Shown here: piece after piece, positions 32,800-44,794 of the stretch
How positions within the stretch are numbered: position 1 is the first letter of the stretch
Layout: every line of letters begins with the position of its first letter
NCBI GenBank assembly: GCA_025267735.1
Contig: CM046297.1
Span: 34,188,011 to 34,252,010, forward strand
Source: Mactra quadrangularis
Taxonomy: Eukaryota > Mollusca > Bivalvia > Venerida > Mactridae
DNA length: 64,000 nucleotides
Direction of reading: 5' to 3'
Notes under the pieces: model-generated
Database searches by the model: none
The model's input: the letters and a program-made list of their open reading frames with translations, nothing else
Told to the model about the DNA's origin: nothing
Program-made: the position numbers and the translations under genes

Positions 32800-32905
32800 A
32801 CAATACAATACAAACTTTATTTATTGTCGGATATTTGTAACAAAGATACATTATTTAACATTAGCTATGAATAGCTATTCATACCGACATTAGTTTTAGT
32901 TGGCA
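32800..32905 (-). repeat. Second copy of the pentamer-tailed element end
   Basis: ACAATACAATACAAACTTTA, TTTATTGTCGGATATTTGTA and AACAAAGATACATTATTTAA match the element at 30609-30720 after the tail. Confidence 0.55.
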
Positions 32906-32909
32906 TTAA

Positions 32910-33610
32910 ATTATACTTGCACTAACAATTTCATGTAAGAACAAATAATAATAAATTGCCAAGGTGAAGAAGCTCACTACCCTTCACTCGACAATGTTAC
33001 ATGGGAAACACATAAACACATAAAAAACAAAAATTCTTTTGTCAAGGCAAGAAATCAATGACCTTGCAGAATCCAGAGCACAACTTGCTTAACCAAACTT
33101 AACCAAAATATTGTTGATAACAAATATTAAAGGCCCAATATGTCCTTTCTGTGTTGGTGGTGGGCCGTAAAACCCAAACAAACAAATTTTAAATGGTGGT
33201 CAAGTTAAATGCATACAAAGCAGTAATTTATTGTTACAGTACAATGTCAACAATAACTAATTAATTTGAAGGTTTGACAAGTGACAAGGTAGTTGACAGA
33301 ACTGGTGCATTCTTGATTTAACTGCATTTTACCTATTGTCCCCTAATAGCCCTTTATTGATGGGTCAGTGCATAGCTTGTCTTTATATATGTAAATGAAG
33401 AAAGTAGATTTGTTTTGCACTGATGTATTGATTTGTTAAATGTTACATATTTATTTACAAATATAGACTTTCAAAATTTTCTGTCTTGCACGCATTCAGC
33501 GCCTATTATGCATAATGGGCGAGTTGAGGGCGGCCAAAATCGAATAATACGGGAAATATGCGCGTAATGACCGTGTAGACATGTCATATTTGTTACTATA
33601 TATAGTAACA
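32910..33610. other. AT-rich DNA, small palindrome
   Basis: A near-palindrome GCGCCTATTATGCATAATGG lies at about 33500 in a locally GC-rich patch. A GGGCCGTAAAACCCAAACAA remnant near 33164 resembles the SINE tail. Nothing else seen. Confidence 0.35.
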
Positions 33611-33613
33611 AAC

Positions 33614-34485
33614 GTATTAATATTACTATTATTACTATTATTATTATTACTACTATTATTATTACTACTATTATTATTATTATTACTATTACACTATTAC
33701 TATTACTATTATTATTATTACTACTATTATTACTACTATTATTATAACTACTATTATTATTATTACTATTACACTATTACTATTACTATTATTATTATTA
33801 CTACTATTATTATTATTACTACTATTATTATTATTATTATTACTATTACACTATTACTATTACTATTACTATTATTACTACTATTACTATTATTATTATT
33901 ATTATTACTACTATTATTACTACTATTATTATTATTACTACTATTATTACTACTATTATTACTACTATTACTATTACTATTATTATTATTACTATTATTA
34001 TTACTACTATTATTATTATTACTACTATTACTATTATTATTATTACTACTATTATTACTACTATTATTATTATTACTACTATTATTATTATTACTATTAC
34101 ACTATTACTATTACTATTATTATTACTACTATTATTATTATTACTACTATTATTATTATTACTATTACACTATTACTATTACTATTATTATTACTACTAT
34201 TACTATTACACTATTACTATTACTATTATTATTATTACTACTAGTATTATTACTACTACTACTATTATTATTACTATTACTATTACTATTATTATTACTA
34301 CTATTATTATTATTACTACTATTACTATTATTACTACTATTATTATTACTATTATTATTATTACTATTATTATTATTACTATTATTATTATTACTATTAT
34401 TATTACTATTATTATTACTATTATTACTATTATTATTACTATTATTACTATTACTATTACTATTATTATTATTATATTTATTATA
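33614..34485. repeat. Giant TTA/TAC trinucleotide tract
   Basis: About 872 bp built almost only from TAT and TAC triplets. The interrupter ACACTATTACTATTACTATT recurs at 33691, 33771, 33848, 34099, 34167 and 34208, so the tract contains copied blocks. The 316-residue Leu/Tyr frame over it is not a gene. Confidence 0.97.
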
Positions 34486-34700
34486 TGAAGAATGTAATCA
34501 TGTTGGTGCTGGCAAATCAATATACAAATAAGATATAATAATCATATAATATTTACCTTAATTATAAAAACAGGGGAAATAATCCACTATTCTGTATTAA
34601 CCGAGGGAGGTAATCATTCAACACAACTGAGTTTAATCCACCTAAAAAAGAAACAATATTTATCAATATTATAAAACCAAACTTACCATATTTTATTGGT

Positions 34701-35019
34701 TTCATCATCATCATCATTTATAAACCATCACCATCATCAATATTATTATTATTTCATCATTATCATCATCATAAAAAATTATTTATTATAATTATTATTA
34801 TCATTACTATCATTATTATTATCATTATTACTATTATTATCATTACTATCATTATTATTATCATTATTACTATTATTATTATTATCATTACTATCATTAT
34901 TATTATCATTATTACTATTATTATTATTACTATTATTATTATTATTACTATTATTATCATTATTACTATCATAATAATTATTATTATCATCATTATCATC
35001 ATCATCATTATTACTATCA
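34701..35019. repeat. ATC/ATT trinucleotide microsatellite
   Basis: About 320 bp of TTATTATCATTACTATCATT-type repeats, with a short AT-rich break near 34775. The Asn/Asp- and Ile/Met-rich minus-strand frames are artefacts. Confidence 0.95.
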
Positions 35020-35439
35020 AACCCAAACTTGTCCAACAATATTTGCTCCAGTAACAAGACAACTTTCACCTTGATCCATTAAAAAAGCACGAACTATTAT
35101 TAGATAAAGCAATCAGATACTAAACATAGTTTAACTTCATTAGCAATCAGTTATATATAGCCAATGGGCAAGGATGATTTACATTTATAGTTAAGATAGA
35201 GCAGTGAGGTTAAGATATATCACATAATTAATTTTGTTGCTTATCAACTTTCACACCATTTTTAATGTTTTTCCACTTAATCATTTTGCTGGCTCACTAA
35301 AGCTAATGGACCTCATCATATAAATTTGTGATGCAATCATTGTTAGTTAAATTGTTTTGCTCTTTAAAGTGAGTAAATGTCTTGAAGCAGTTTAATCTCT
35401 GTGCAAAGATCATTTTATTTCAGTACAATAAAATCATTT

Positions 35440-35880
35440 TATAGGGAGAAATTAATGGTTTCCCTTTTTGGTCAGGGAGAAGCTATCTCCTCTTTATAAT
35501 GCAGCTGTTTTGTATGGTAAGGAAATAAGTTGTTTTTCTTTAATTAGGGATAAGTTGTTTATTTCCATGCATTGGGAGATGTTCATTCTAAGCATACAGG
35601 GAGAATTTTTTTTTCCTCTATTAGGGATAAGTTGTTTTTCATCCATAAAGGGAAAAGGTTATTGTCGGTATGTATGTAAAGGGAGATGCCGTTTTCTTTA
35701 GTACAGGGATAGTTTTATCTTCAGTACGAGAAAAAGTCATTTTCCTCCCCTGAAATGGGAGAAGTTTTTTTAAGTAAACAGAAAATTTTTTCTCTTTCAT
35801 ACTACTGAAAGTCATTTTCCTATGTAAAGGGAGAAGTCGTTTTCTTCTGAATAGGGAGAAGTGGTTATATTTAGCATCTC
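35440..35880. repeat. Degenerate minisatellite, about 26 bp unit
   Basis: Around fifteen copies of a phrase like AGGGAGAAGTTGTTTTCTTC recur at spacings of roughly 24-37 bp (for example 35474, 35546, 35574, 35599, 35625, 35680, 35757, 35828 and 35854). Confidence 0.75.
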
Positions 35881-35889
35881 AAAGTTCCA

Positions 35890-36900
35890 AGTGAGCCAGA
35901 AATGAAAATATTTCCAGGAAATCATGTAACATGAGCCTAGATTCCTTAAATCACTGAAAGTTGAAGCCACAGAATGGCAACTAACAGCGTAAAGTCAAAA
36001 CAAAGCAAATAAAAATGTCACACTATCTCCACATCCACTAACTTGTAAAATGTCACCATAACAGAGACATGTCATGTAAGTAAAGTCTTAAGTTAGAAGT
36101 CACGATATCTTCACCATGTTTTAGAAACATGAGCAAAAACTTGTGAAATACTGATATTTATAGAGATCAAGTGTTAAACAATCAAACTTGAAGTAATATT
36201 CAATGTTAAGATAGCACTTTATAAACCAAGAATATATCAAATCATTGCTAAGCACTATATAGAGATTTATGAATATAAATGAATAGTTAAGATCCACCTT
36301 TTTGACTGTCCAAATCAATAGTCTTCCTAGTGGAATGTCTTAATATAAAACCAGTGTTTTGCCGAGGGCACAATTTTGCGATATTCTTGCTTAAAAAATA
36401 TGAATATTGCATAAAAATTGGTACGAGTGTGAGCCAGGTTGCTTGCGAATTGGCCGGGGACAAAAAAAATCTCATATTTATCACACTTCATAAAATTTAA
36501 AAAGACCGTAATTTCTTAGCAGAATACTAATAAACCACCAATTTTGATAGGCTGATAGTGATTTGACCCCATAGCAGCACAGATTTTGCCCAATGATATT
36601 AAATGATACAAATACGTAAGGCTAAATAAAAATCCTAGGCAGAACACTGTGTATTATACTGTTTTTCTTCTTAAATTCAGCATTGGGACTTACTTACAAA
36701 ATTGTCTAACATTACATGATTATGCATACAGCAAGGTGGTCAGTAGAAGCAATAGTCCAATGGTAGAATGCACACTTACCGATCCAGAGTAAAACCTTAG
36801 CCCAAAGCTTGAAACTTATGAAAATTCACTTGGGCCAGTGCAGTTTATATCATTTTGTCAGGCTAGTTGATAATTATGTCCTTTAGTATTTATAAGTACT
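35890..36900. other. AT-rich DNA, nothing firm
   Basis: A tRNA-like fragment (CAATAGTCCAATGGTAGAAT) near 36749 and a GGCTAGTTGATAATTATG fragment near 36860 are the only recognisable pieces. Confidence 0.3.
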
Positions 36901-36904
36901 AAAT

Positions 36905-37118
36905 CCAAAGTCTGTGGAGCTTGGTCATGGTATAATTTCTACCATCATTCTTCCTCCTACCACTGATTCTAAATCATGTAGGGCAGTAGTCAGTCACTGA
37001 CCTAAGTATGCGCCTAGTAGTTGGTTAACAGCTTAATTCAGAGATTTAGCTTTTCCAGGAACAGTGAGTAGGTTGACTGACTGCAGTGATATAACCTTGT
37101 TGCTACCGCTTTAAACCC
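36905..37118 (+). repeat. SINE family A, headless copy with tail
   Basis: Starts within the body (GTGGAGCTTGGTCATGG) and runs through CTGATTCTAAATCATGTAGG, CAGTCACTGACC and TTGGTTAACAGCTTA. It ends with the tail TTGCTACCGCTTTAAACCCA. Confidence 0.8.
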
Positions 37119-37124
37119 AAGAAT

Positions 37125-38580
37125 AATTTTTTTTCATTAGTCAACATCTAGTTTTGCACTGTACCAATGCAATCTAAAATTCATATATAATATTTTAAAA
37201 TCTCCGTTGGTCTCAATTTCAACTGTCAAAGCATTCTACAGTTAGATTACAAAATGAGATAACAATAATAATGTCTACTGAAGCCAGACTTTATATAATT
37301 GAATAAAAACATTACAACTTCCTTAAAACTTCACAGATTTCCTTAAATTATTATTGTCTTCCTTAAAGAAACACCTAGTCCTCAAAGCACATTCCTCAAA
37401 GATTATGTTACTGTTTTTCTTGATATTTTAAAACTAACAGTAGGTGTCAGTAAATGTGTTATGAAAATAAATTTTAAATATTGTGATTTTGATAATTATT
37501 TTGATAATTGAAAATTACCAGTAACAGTCTATCTAATATGTTTAGAAATGAATTCTAAATATTTTTAAGCAAACCAACCTATATTTTATGTCAAATAAGT
37601 CATAATTAACACACAAAAATCATCATTTACTATCTGGTAGGTTTTGTTTATAAAATCACTATCTTGTACATCAAATTGCAACAAAATTGTCATTTCAGAT
37701 CACTGCTTTATTAAATTGCCTCCAAAATGTTTCTTTACCACTTTAACAGTTTTTGAAAACCTGATATTTAAGTTAAAATCTGCGGATCAAGCAGCTAAAA
37801 ACTTAATCAGAACTCTGCTATACTGCTTCTAAAATGTTTCTAATACAATATCAAGAGTTACAGAAAAGTTGACATTTAAGCTTAAAGGTACTAGATCACA
37901 GATTTGTTTTTATTTTTCCTATAATTTTAAAATACTGTTCAGTGTCTGTACATGTAATTGTGTCAAACAAGTAATTCTTAATATTTTGAGACAAACTGAC
38001 TGATAAATTGCAAGAGATACGCAATAAAAGTCACAAAAATGCACTAACATTGTCTATACCATGACATACAGGGTAAATTTTTACTACTTGAAACACCGAC
38101 ATTTGTAGTTGTATGTCCATTTGTACTAAAATTGACATCAAATCACTAATTTCCTGCTTTAAAAAATGTTTCCATACAATTTAGATAGTTTCAGAAAAGT
38201 ATATATATTCAAGTTGAAATCTGTGAATGAGTAGCTTTAAGATGAAATCTGTGAACGAGTAGCTTTAAATCTATTGCCACAAGCCAGATTGTTAATCTTA
38301 ATACACAGAAGCTTTCAGACGAGTCCACTTACATTTAATGTCTTTGGAGAACTGAAGATTGTCGGAATCAGGAATTTACAAAAGTGTTGTCGCCTGATAA
38401 TGTCTCTGAATGCAAGACAATATTTATTTTATACACTACCCGCCAAAAGTTCCTTCACAGTTAAATTAATTTAAACTTCCAAAATTCAAGTTTGAAGAAT
38501 TATTATATCATTATTTATTCTATTCATCCTTGCAATATAAAAAGGAATTTCTATGGTTACATTTTATTTTGAGTTGTATA
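37125..38580. other. AT-rich DNA, small duplications
   Basis: A 31-bp doublet (GAAATCTGTGAA.GAGTAGCTTTAA) lies at about 38214-38269. Several loosely similar passages (AGTTTCAGAAAAGT..., CTGCTTTAAAA...TGTTTC) suggest older decayed duplication. No coding evidence. Confidence 0.35.
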
Positions 38581-38587
38581 AGTTCTC

Positions 38588-38748
38588 AATCTGCAGTCTA
38601 CAAAATTAGTGAGTGTCCCATTGCCATGGGAAACCACACCATAGTTTGGGCAACCGAAAACATCTTTTGGGCAACCAAAATTGTGCAAATTAGATATACT
38701 GCTTGCTCTTAAATGATCTATTTGGACAACCACTTTCATATCCTAATT
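38588..38748 (+). repeat. R160 dispersed repeat, copy 2
   Basis: Contains TCTGCAGTCTACAAAATTAG, GTGTCCCATTGCCATGGG, TTTGGGCAACC (twice) and ACAACCACTTTCAT, matching copy 1 at 1785-1935. Confidence 0.7.
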
Positions 38749-38749
38749 T

Positions 38750-38985
38750 GGTAGGCTGTATCAGTATGCAGGTTCAAGTACCACCAGGGGAGATTATACC
38801 CTTCCATGAAAATTTGACAATTATGTAAATTTTTTTCCATTGATAGGGTAAATGAAGGTTTCCCGCCTTGTGGAAGGGTAGGTGAGTACTGGTTATAGAC
38901 AAGGGTCCAGGAAAGCTAGCTTAGGTGCACTGGATGCCGTAAAATAACCAAAATGTGTTGACACGCCGTTATACCCAGTATACCA
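38750..38985 (+). repeat. SINE family B, plus strand
   Basis: A decayed head (GCAGGTTCAAGTACCACC) is followed by CTTCCATGAAAATTTGACAA, TTGTGGAAGGGTAGGTGAGT and GGTCCAGGAAAGCTAGC. It ends with the tail AATGTGTTGACACGCCGTTA. Confidence 0.8.
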
Positions 38986-39758
38986 AATAAATTAAGTACA
39001 AGGTAAATTGTGTATGGGTGATGGAACTTTTGAAGGGAAGTATATAAGCAAGATAGTAAGATAGTAAGTCTGAAAATATTAGAACTCTCAGACAAAAAAC
39101 TCTAAGTATTAATGTCATATGATTTTGTCATCTGATAATGGCTTCCGTAATGGTGATATCATGAACTTAAGATTATCTTAACTTCAGCACCAAAGCTATA
39201 GAATTGTTGAAAATTAGCAGAAATAATGCACAGATATCAGTCAACATATTTAAAGAAATGTTGGAAAGAATACTTTGGTCAAAAGTCTTACTCCTATGAA
39301 ACATAACTATATCATAATCATCAAACTTTGATAAAAGGGGCCCCAAACAGGGGTTGACATTAACTATTAAAGTATATTGCCAGCTTGGACAATAAGCTGT
39401 ACATTTAACTTGTCCAAACCAAATGTTAACTGGCAGTAACAAGACTGTGTCCCCACTGTTACCCAGGGTTTGGGGTTAGGATTGATCGCAGCATAAAATT
39501 GCATTTTCTAGAAATCGACTCTTTTGTCAGTCGGCTTTTAATAACAACTAATAAAGTACTAAATGACCGACCAAAGACTGTTGTTGAGAGTGTTCAATGT
39601 GAAAATAGATTACACTTAGAATGAAACTACCGAGCAATAGATATTTACTTGCAAATGTCATATAGTCTGTTATGTAATAGTCACAATATCACTATTACAC
39701 ATTATTTGTCACCCATCCCAATAAAGCTTGCGCTACATACAATCAAAATACTGAGAAT

Positions 39759-40188
39759 TAGGGCTGTCTCGACATACCCGTATATTGCAATATGCAGCTG
39801 GGGCAATTAAGTACCGCAGTACAAATTTAACGCACCCATATTTAGCCATATCTTTTATTTTCATTGAAAATTCTTCCCTCCGCCAATTGAAAGAAGCTAA
39901 ATGTCAGTTTTCCATGGTTCATTTGATTAAAGCCTAAGTTCAAAGAATTTAACCAATCTGGGCCATTTGTAATGTTCCCATAACTCTACAAATGCCCAGT
40001 TTATCTCCAATCTGCTACAGACACTTTCCCTACAAAATCAGAAACAGTTGAATAAGTTTTTTAAAACAACAGTATTATGCAGCCGTGTCTTTGGTTTGTA
40101 AAGCAATATTTTGTGGTACATATCATGATACGGTTCTAGCACATCGCAGATTACTGCGATACGCTTCTGGCGTATCGTGACAGTCCTG
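39759..40188 (+). mobile_element. hAT-type MITE (family H2), copy 1
   Basis: A 430-bp element has ends TAGGGCTGTC and GACAGTCCTG. It is flanked by a perfect 8-bp duplication CTGAGAAT at 39751-39758 and 40189-40196. Homologous to 56672-57068 (shared TATTGCAATA, GTACCGCAGTAC and ACGCTTCTGGCGTAT). Confidence 0.92.
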
Positions 40189-40672
40189 CTGAGAATTACT
40201 GTATCACGCAACAATTCTATTACACAACTGTGAGAGGTGGTAACTTAGCCAAGATTGTCTTAAATACAAGATTTCATAATTATTCTCCGCAGAGTCATTT
40301 ATAATTATACTGCAGCCAATGTCCCCATTTCAGCAGAGCATATCTTATACTCTCCACCTTAAACTAGGTTTTTCATTGTCAAGGGAGGGGGGTGGATAGA
40401 CATTGTAGTTACAGTTTTTACATAATAAAGATATTATGTATTGTTTAGAGTTCAAAATAATGGGAATTATATATGAAACACTTCGAAAAATGAGTTGCTT
40501 TAATTAATTTCCAATGTAGTGGATTTGTTTGGTTAAATGTATTTAATTTGATAAGTTTTCTACAGATTTTTCCCATTCTACATTTCTAGTTATTCTTTCC
40601 ATGAAATTTGATAATTAATATTGACTCTCCTCTATAGAAGTTGTCCACTCTTGAAGAAGGGAAAGCAAGTAT

Positions 40673-40705
40673 TTAGGGCTGTCAAGATAGTATCTATTTC
40701 ACCCA
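40673..40705 (+). repeat. Solo left end of family H2
   Basis: TTTAGGGCTGTCAAGATAG matches the left end of the hAT-type family H2. No right end follows, and the M9 MITE begins about 65 bp later. Confidence 0.5.
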
Positions 40706-40769
40706 ATTGTATTTAACAGAAACATTGCAAATCTTACACGAAGCTACTGATAGAATTTAGCCACTGTCT

Positions 40770-41152
40770 CAATCTCCGTAGAGCGTTGTCGTACAGAATC
40801 TCTACTTTCTCAATGCAGGGTCATGTCGAGATGAACTTTGTGTCAACCAATCACAACGTAGCTTTCATCTAGATGATAACACTATTAATCACATTTTGAT
40901 TTCGTAATTTCTATTTTTAGACCAAGTTTTGCTTGCTAATTTAACCGCGATAATATTCACAGTCTGCAATTGGGCGGCTCATTTCAAATTGCGTGATGTA
41001 GATGATGTAAACAAGTTACGTATCATAACAATTTCGTCATGAATATTATGATGAGAAAAGGTCGCCTGAACGTGACCTTCGTTTGGAAAAGGCCAGATCT
41101 AAATAAGCGAGTATGCGAGCGGAAAATTTTAGATCGGGTTTTAATCAGATTG
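40770..41152 (+). mobile_element. MITE family M9, copy 4
   Basis: A 383-bp element starts CAATCTCCG and ends CAGATTG. It is flanked by a perfect 9-bp duplication CCACTGTCT at 40761-40769 and 41153-41161. A short deletion near the 5' end removes the AAACGGATATCC phrase present in copy 1. Confidence 0.93.
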
Positions 41153-41164
41153 CCACTGTCTATA

Positions 41165-41585
41165 ACGTCATTAAGGTGTGAGATTAAGTTGTGCATACAA
41201 AAAAGATGCTTGGGTTGGAATAAACAATCATCCCCTTAGCTAGAGAACATCCTTAGTAGCAATCAAGCTTCTGGACGCCAAGCTAGTTTCACAACTTTCT
41301 GTCCCAAATTATTCGATTCAGAAGATGTTTTGCACAAGTTCTATACAACCAATTCAATGCATCCCTATTGGTTTAATTCTTGTAACTTCAGTTTTAATCA
41401 AATCTGCAATAAAGTCTATGAAGTTAAATGAATACAGCTCAAATCATTTGTCAAAGGGACAAAAAAAGACCTTTAAGAATTTAGAATTCTGTAATAATTA
41501 ATCAATCCAGACGAACAAAAATATTGCCAAGAAATAAATATAAATATCCCTAAATAATCCATCAAAATATTTCAATCTATTTGCT
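41165..41585. other. AT-rich DNA, nothing recognised
   Basis: No repeat borders or frames with support. Confidence 0.3.
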
Positions 41586-41588
41586 AAA

Positions 41589-41935
41589 GCTACAGCCCAT
41601 AAACATAAAAAAAGCCGTGAGGGCACCGTACGGACACCGTGCGATCAAGCTCCGCAAGGACCCGTACGAACTCTTGCATACCCGTACGGACTGTTACGTT
41701 TTTACCAGGGTCCGTAAGATGAGCCCATGATAGACGTATCAGTTTCAGAGTCAAATCGTGAACAAAATCGTGGCCATGTATGAATAAAACATGCATATCT
41801 TCTAGCTACGGCTCCTTATAAGTGTGTTGTTTAGTGCCATGTGAGTACCGTCACCTTAATACGCAAGGCTTCCCACGGTCTACGTCTGTCTACACGTACG
41901 GGTCCGTAACAAGCCACGATTTTATGGGACTGAGC
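41589..41935 (+). mobile_element. CCGTACGG inverted-end element, copy 2
   Basis: Ends GCTACAG-CCCATAAA and TTTATGGGACTGAGC, with the same GC-rich palindromic interior as 17652-18000 and nearly the same length (347 against 349 bp). Confidence 0.75.
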
Positions 41936-42034
41936 ATAAGATTTTATTCTGTTGTTCAGATATATTGAGTATTAGTAAATCTGGCATGAGATTGATTTAA
42001 TTATATAAGTTTAATTATATTTTAAATAGATCAT

Positions 42035-42250
42035 TTAAATAACAATATACTGACTCCACAAACCAGTTGTAGCCGGTCTCAAGCTAGATTGAGAAATGGT
42101 GAGGGCAACACATTCGGAACTCCTCAGCCATTCACCACGGATAACCTCGTTATACATGTATTTAGATGCCATTTTGGAACTACCTTGTGTCACATAACAA
42201 AATGCTTCAACGGGTGATGAAGTAAACAAATCCACGATCATTTTGGCCAT
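42035..42250 (-). CDS. Open frame with good start context, unknown product
   Basis: Minus-strand ATG in context AATCATGGCC opens 71 codons: MAKMIVDLFTSSPVEAFCYV, TQGSSKMASKYMYNEVIRGE, WLRSSECVALTISQSS and so on. A possible donor CACAAG/GTAGTT lies after TQ. Residue usage is balanced and GC is above the local level. It could be the first exon of a minus-strand gene or a transposon remnant. No domain recognised. Confidence 0.33.
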   Translation of the reverse strand: MAKMIVDLFTSSPVEAFCYVTQGSSKMASKYMYNEVIRGEWLRSSECVALTISQSSLRPATTGLWSQYIVI

Positions 42251-42259
42251 GATTAATTT

Positions 42260-44020
42260 CTCGTTCTTAGTCCATAAATTTGAAATATAAATTTCAATGT
42301 ATTGTTAATAATATTTAGTCAATTTTTTATCATAAAATTATGTTTTAACAAAGCCTTTTGTGTTTACGACAAGATCTATTTTGCATAATTGTTATGCGCT
42401 TTGCCTGTACAGCGCCTCATTTATGCAGTAAAAACCCGATTTTCAGTAGTTTCAATAATATGGGAAATAAAATTCCAAGGTAAATGCTAATTTTGGCAAA
42501 ACTGCATGATTTCAAAGAAATTTCAGAAAAGAAGGATTCTATAAACGAACCCTATTATATAAGGAATAAAACATCCTGCTATTACATATAGTTAGAATAA
42601 TCTAGGAATAAAAAAACCTTGAACTATTTAAGACAAATAAAACAATATAGTATTACCTTCCTATAATAATTGTCTTCTTATAAACACAATAAACTGCAGA
42701 CGTATCACAAAATCATAAAACCTCAATAAAATCCAACTATTGATAAAATACAGCCGATAAAATACAGAGGACACCTTCTTGAAATATCATTTACAATTAT
42801 ATACACAATCCTTTGCAGATATAATTTCCCCAGTTCCAATAAATTATATGATGCCCAACAATATTTCCAGGTATTTCTTTTGTAAAATAAGATTTAGGTA
42901 CCACGACTCTCAGTTTCTAATTATCAATTCTCAAAATAGCAGCTTCTTCTATTTTCATGCCTCACTTTTCACTGTAAGAAATTATCAATACCCTTGGAAA
43001 CAGTTTTAAAATCATTCTCTGCATATTGCATCAACAACCTGTTTTAGCAATCACAAAATAATATAAATGTTAAATGAATGTTAACTGCAATTTTAACTGT
43101 AAATTCCTCTTCTACTTGAAATTCCTAACAACTTAAGTTCACTCAAAAACTAGATATTTCCACTAAAATGGAATTTCACCTTAAACTCTAATTTTGTTCA
43201 TCACTAAAATTCCACTCAATATTTATTCCACAAATATTTCAACTACACTCAAACTAGCATTAAAATTGCCATCTTTAAGGTAAACTTTTTTTTAAAATAA
43301 AATTCACATTCATTCAATTTATATCTTCCACAATAAACTTATTTCTTTTTTTCCAGCAAAAAAGCCTTTTTGTAAGACTTATTGACTTCAAAATGAAAAT
43401 CTATTGATATAAAAATCTAATAACTCCACAAAAATTGTCATGAACAAGTAATAATTCCCAACACACTTCCAAATGATTCAGCCACAAAAATTTTTTTAAT
43501 TCAAAATCAAACAAGGTACTCCAAGAATTTATCCAAAACCAAAGTCAAAATTCATGAGTCCAACAAAATCATATAAAGTTTAAAATAACTACCACACAAA
43601 ATCTAAGTTTTTCATAAAAACCACACTACTAATTTTCCAGCATATTTTTTCAGTACAATAATTAGCACATAACTTCCAAATACTTTTTCCTACAAACTTT
43701 AAACTCCACCAAATCCAGCAAGACAGCCAGCCACCTAAGGTCCACCAAATCAACAGAAAAACACCAAGATTTTTTAATATAAAACTAATATTTCTATACA
43801 GGTTTGATCAATAACATCTCCACTTCCACCTAAACATGAAATACAAAATTCACATTTTCCTATTATCCAGTGGTTTTACACATAACTGGACACTAACTGA
43901 CCTAGGTCAATTGCATAACTAGAGTTCATATAGAGTTCAAAACCAAACAAATCTATAGTACTACTATATTACTGAATCAAGCTGAATGATTACAATAGTG
44001 GAGATGTACATGTTTAACTT
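42260..44020. other. AT-rich DNA, nothing recognised
   Basis: The plus-strand 76-codon frame at 42779-43009 has AT-driven composition and no support. Loosely repeated phrases of the type AAAATTCCA / CCACAAAA are scattered through 43060-43760 without a fixed period. Confidence 0.3.
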
Positions 44021-44035
44021 GGGGTGACCTACAGG

Positions 44036-44740
44036 GACATACTACATGAGAAAAACAGAAATTTACATGGAAAAGGGGGCTTATTACCTGAGAAATTAAT
44101 TAACTCACATGGAAAGAGATTTATTATGTGGGAAAGAAGAAACTTACATGGAAAAGGGGTTAATTACATGGGAAATGAAGAAATTTACATGGAAAAGGGG
44201 TTAATTACATGGGAAATGAAGAAATTTACATGGAAAAGGGGTTAATTACATGGGAAATGAAGAAACTTACATGGAAAAGGGGTTAATTACATGAGAAATG
44301 AAGACATTTACATGGAAAAGGGATTTCATGGGTGCAAAATGAAGAAATAAGCATGAAATGAGGGTTTAATACGTGATTAAGAAGAAACTTACAAGGTAAT
44401 GGGGTTTATTACGAGGGAAATGCATAAATTTTCATGGAAAAGGGGTTTATAATGAGGGAAAGAAGAAACTTACATGGCAAAGGGATTTATTAGATGGAAA
44501 AGGGAACAAATTACACAGAAAGGGAACAAATAATATGGGTGGGAAAAGGCCATGTGGGAAATGAATCAATTACATGGAAAAGAAATAAATCTACACGAGA
44601 AAGGGGTTTATTAAAAGAAATGGAAAAAAATACTTGAGAAAAGTGGTGAGTTACAGACTAGGAAAGGGATTTATTACATGTGAAAGGGGCTATTTACATA
44701 TTACAAAAGGGGCATAATACATGGGCAAGGGAGACAACCT
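44036..44740. repeat. 41-bp minisatellite with degenerate flanks
   Basis: The core phrase ACATGGAAAAGGGGTTAATT recurs at 44146, 44187, 44228, 44269 and 44310, exactly 41 bp apart. It continues in increasingly variable form to about 44740. Since 41 is not a multiple of three, the overlapping YMEK/TWEM-type frame is not a protein repeat. Confidence 0.92.
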
Positions 44741-44794
44741 CATGAGAAATGGTGCAAATAAAAAACTGCTTAGGAAAAGGGCACCTTACATGGA

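Noticed and set aside
33581..34531. 316-codon open frame rich in Leu and Tyr
   Set aside because: It is a translation of the TTA/TAC microsatellite and has no other content.
34769..35069. Two overlapping minus-strand frames rich in Ile/Met and Asn/Asp
   Set aside because: Products of the ATC/ATT microsatellite.
44024..44245. 73-codon frame with YMEK and TWEM repeats
   Set aside because: The underlying unit is 41 bp, so the peptide repeat cannot persist in frame.
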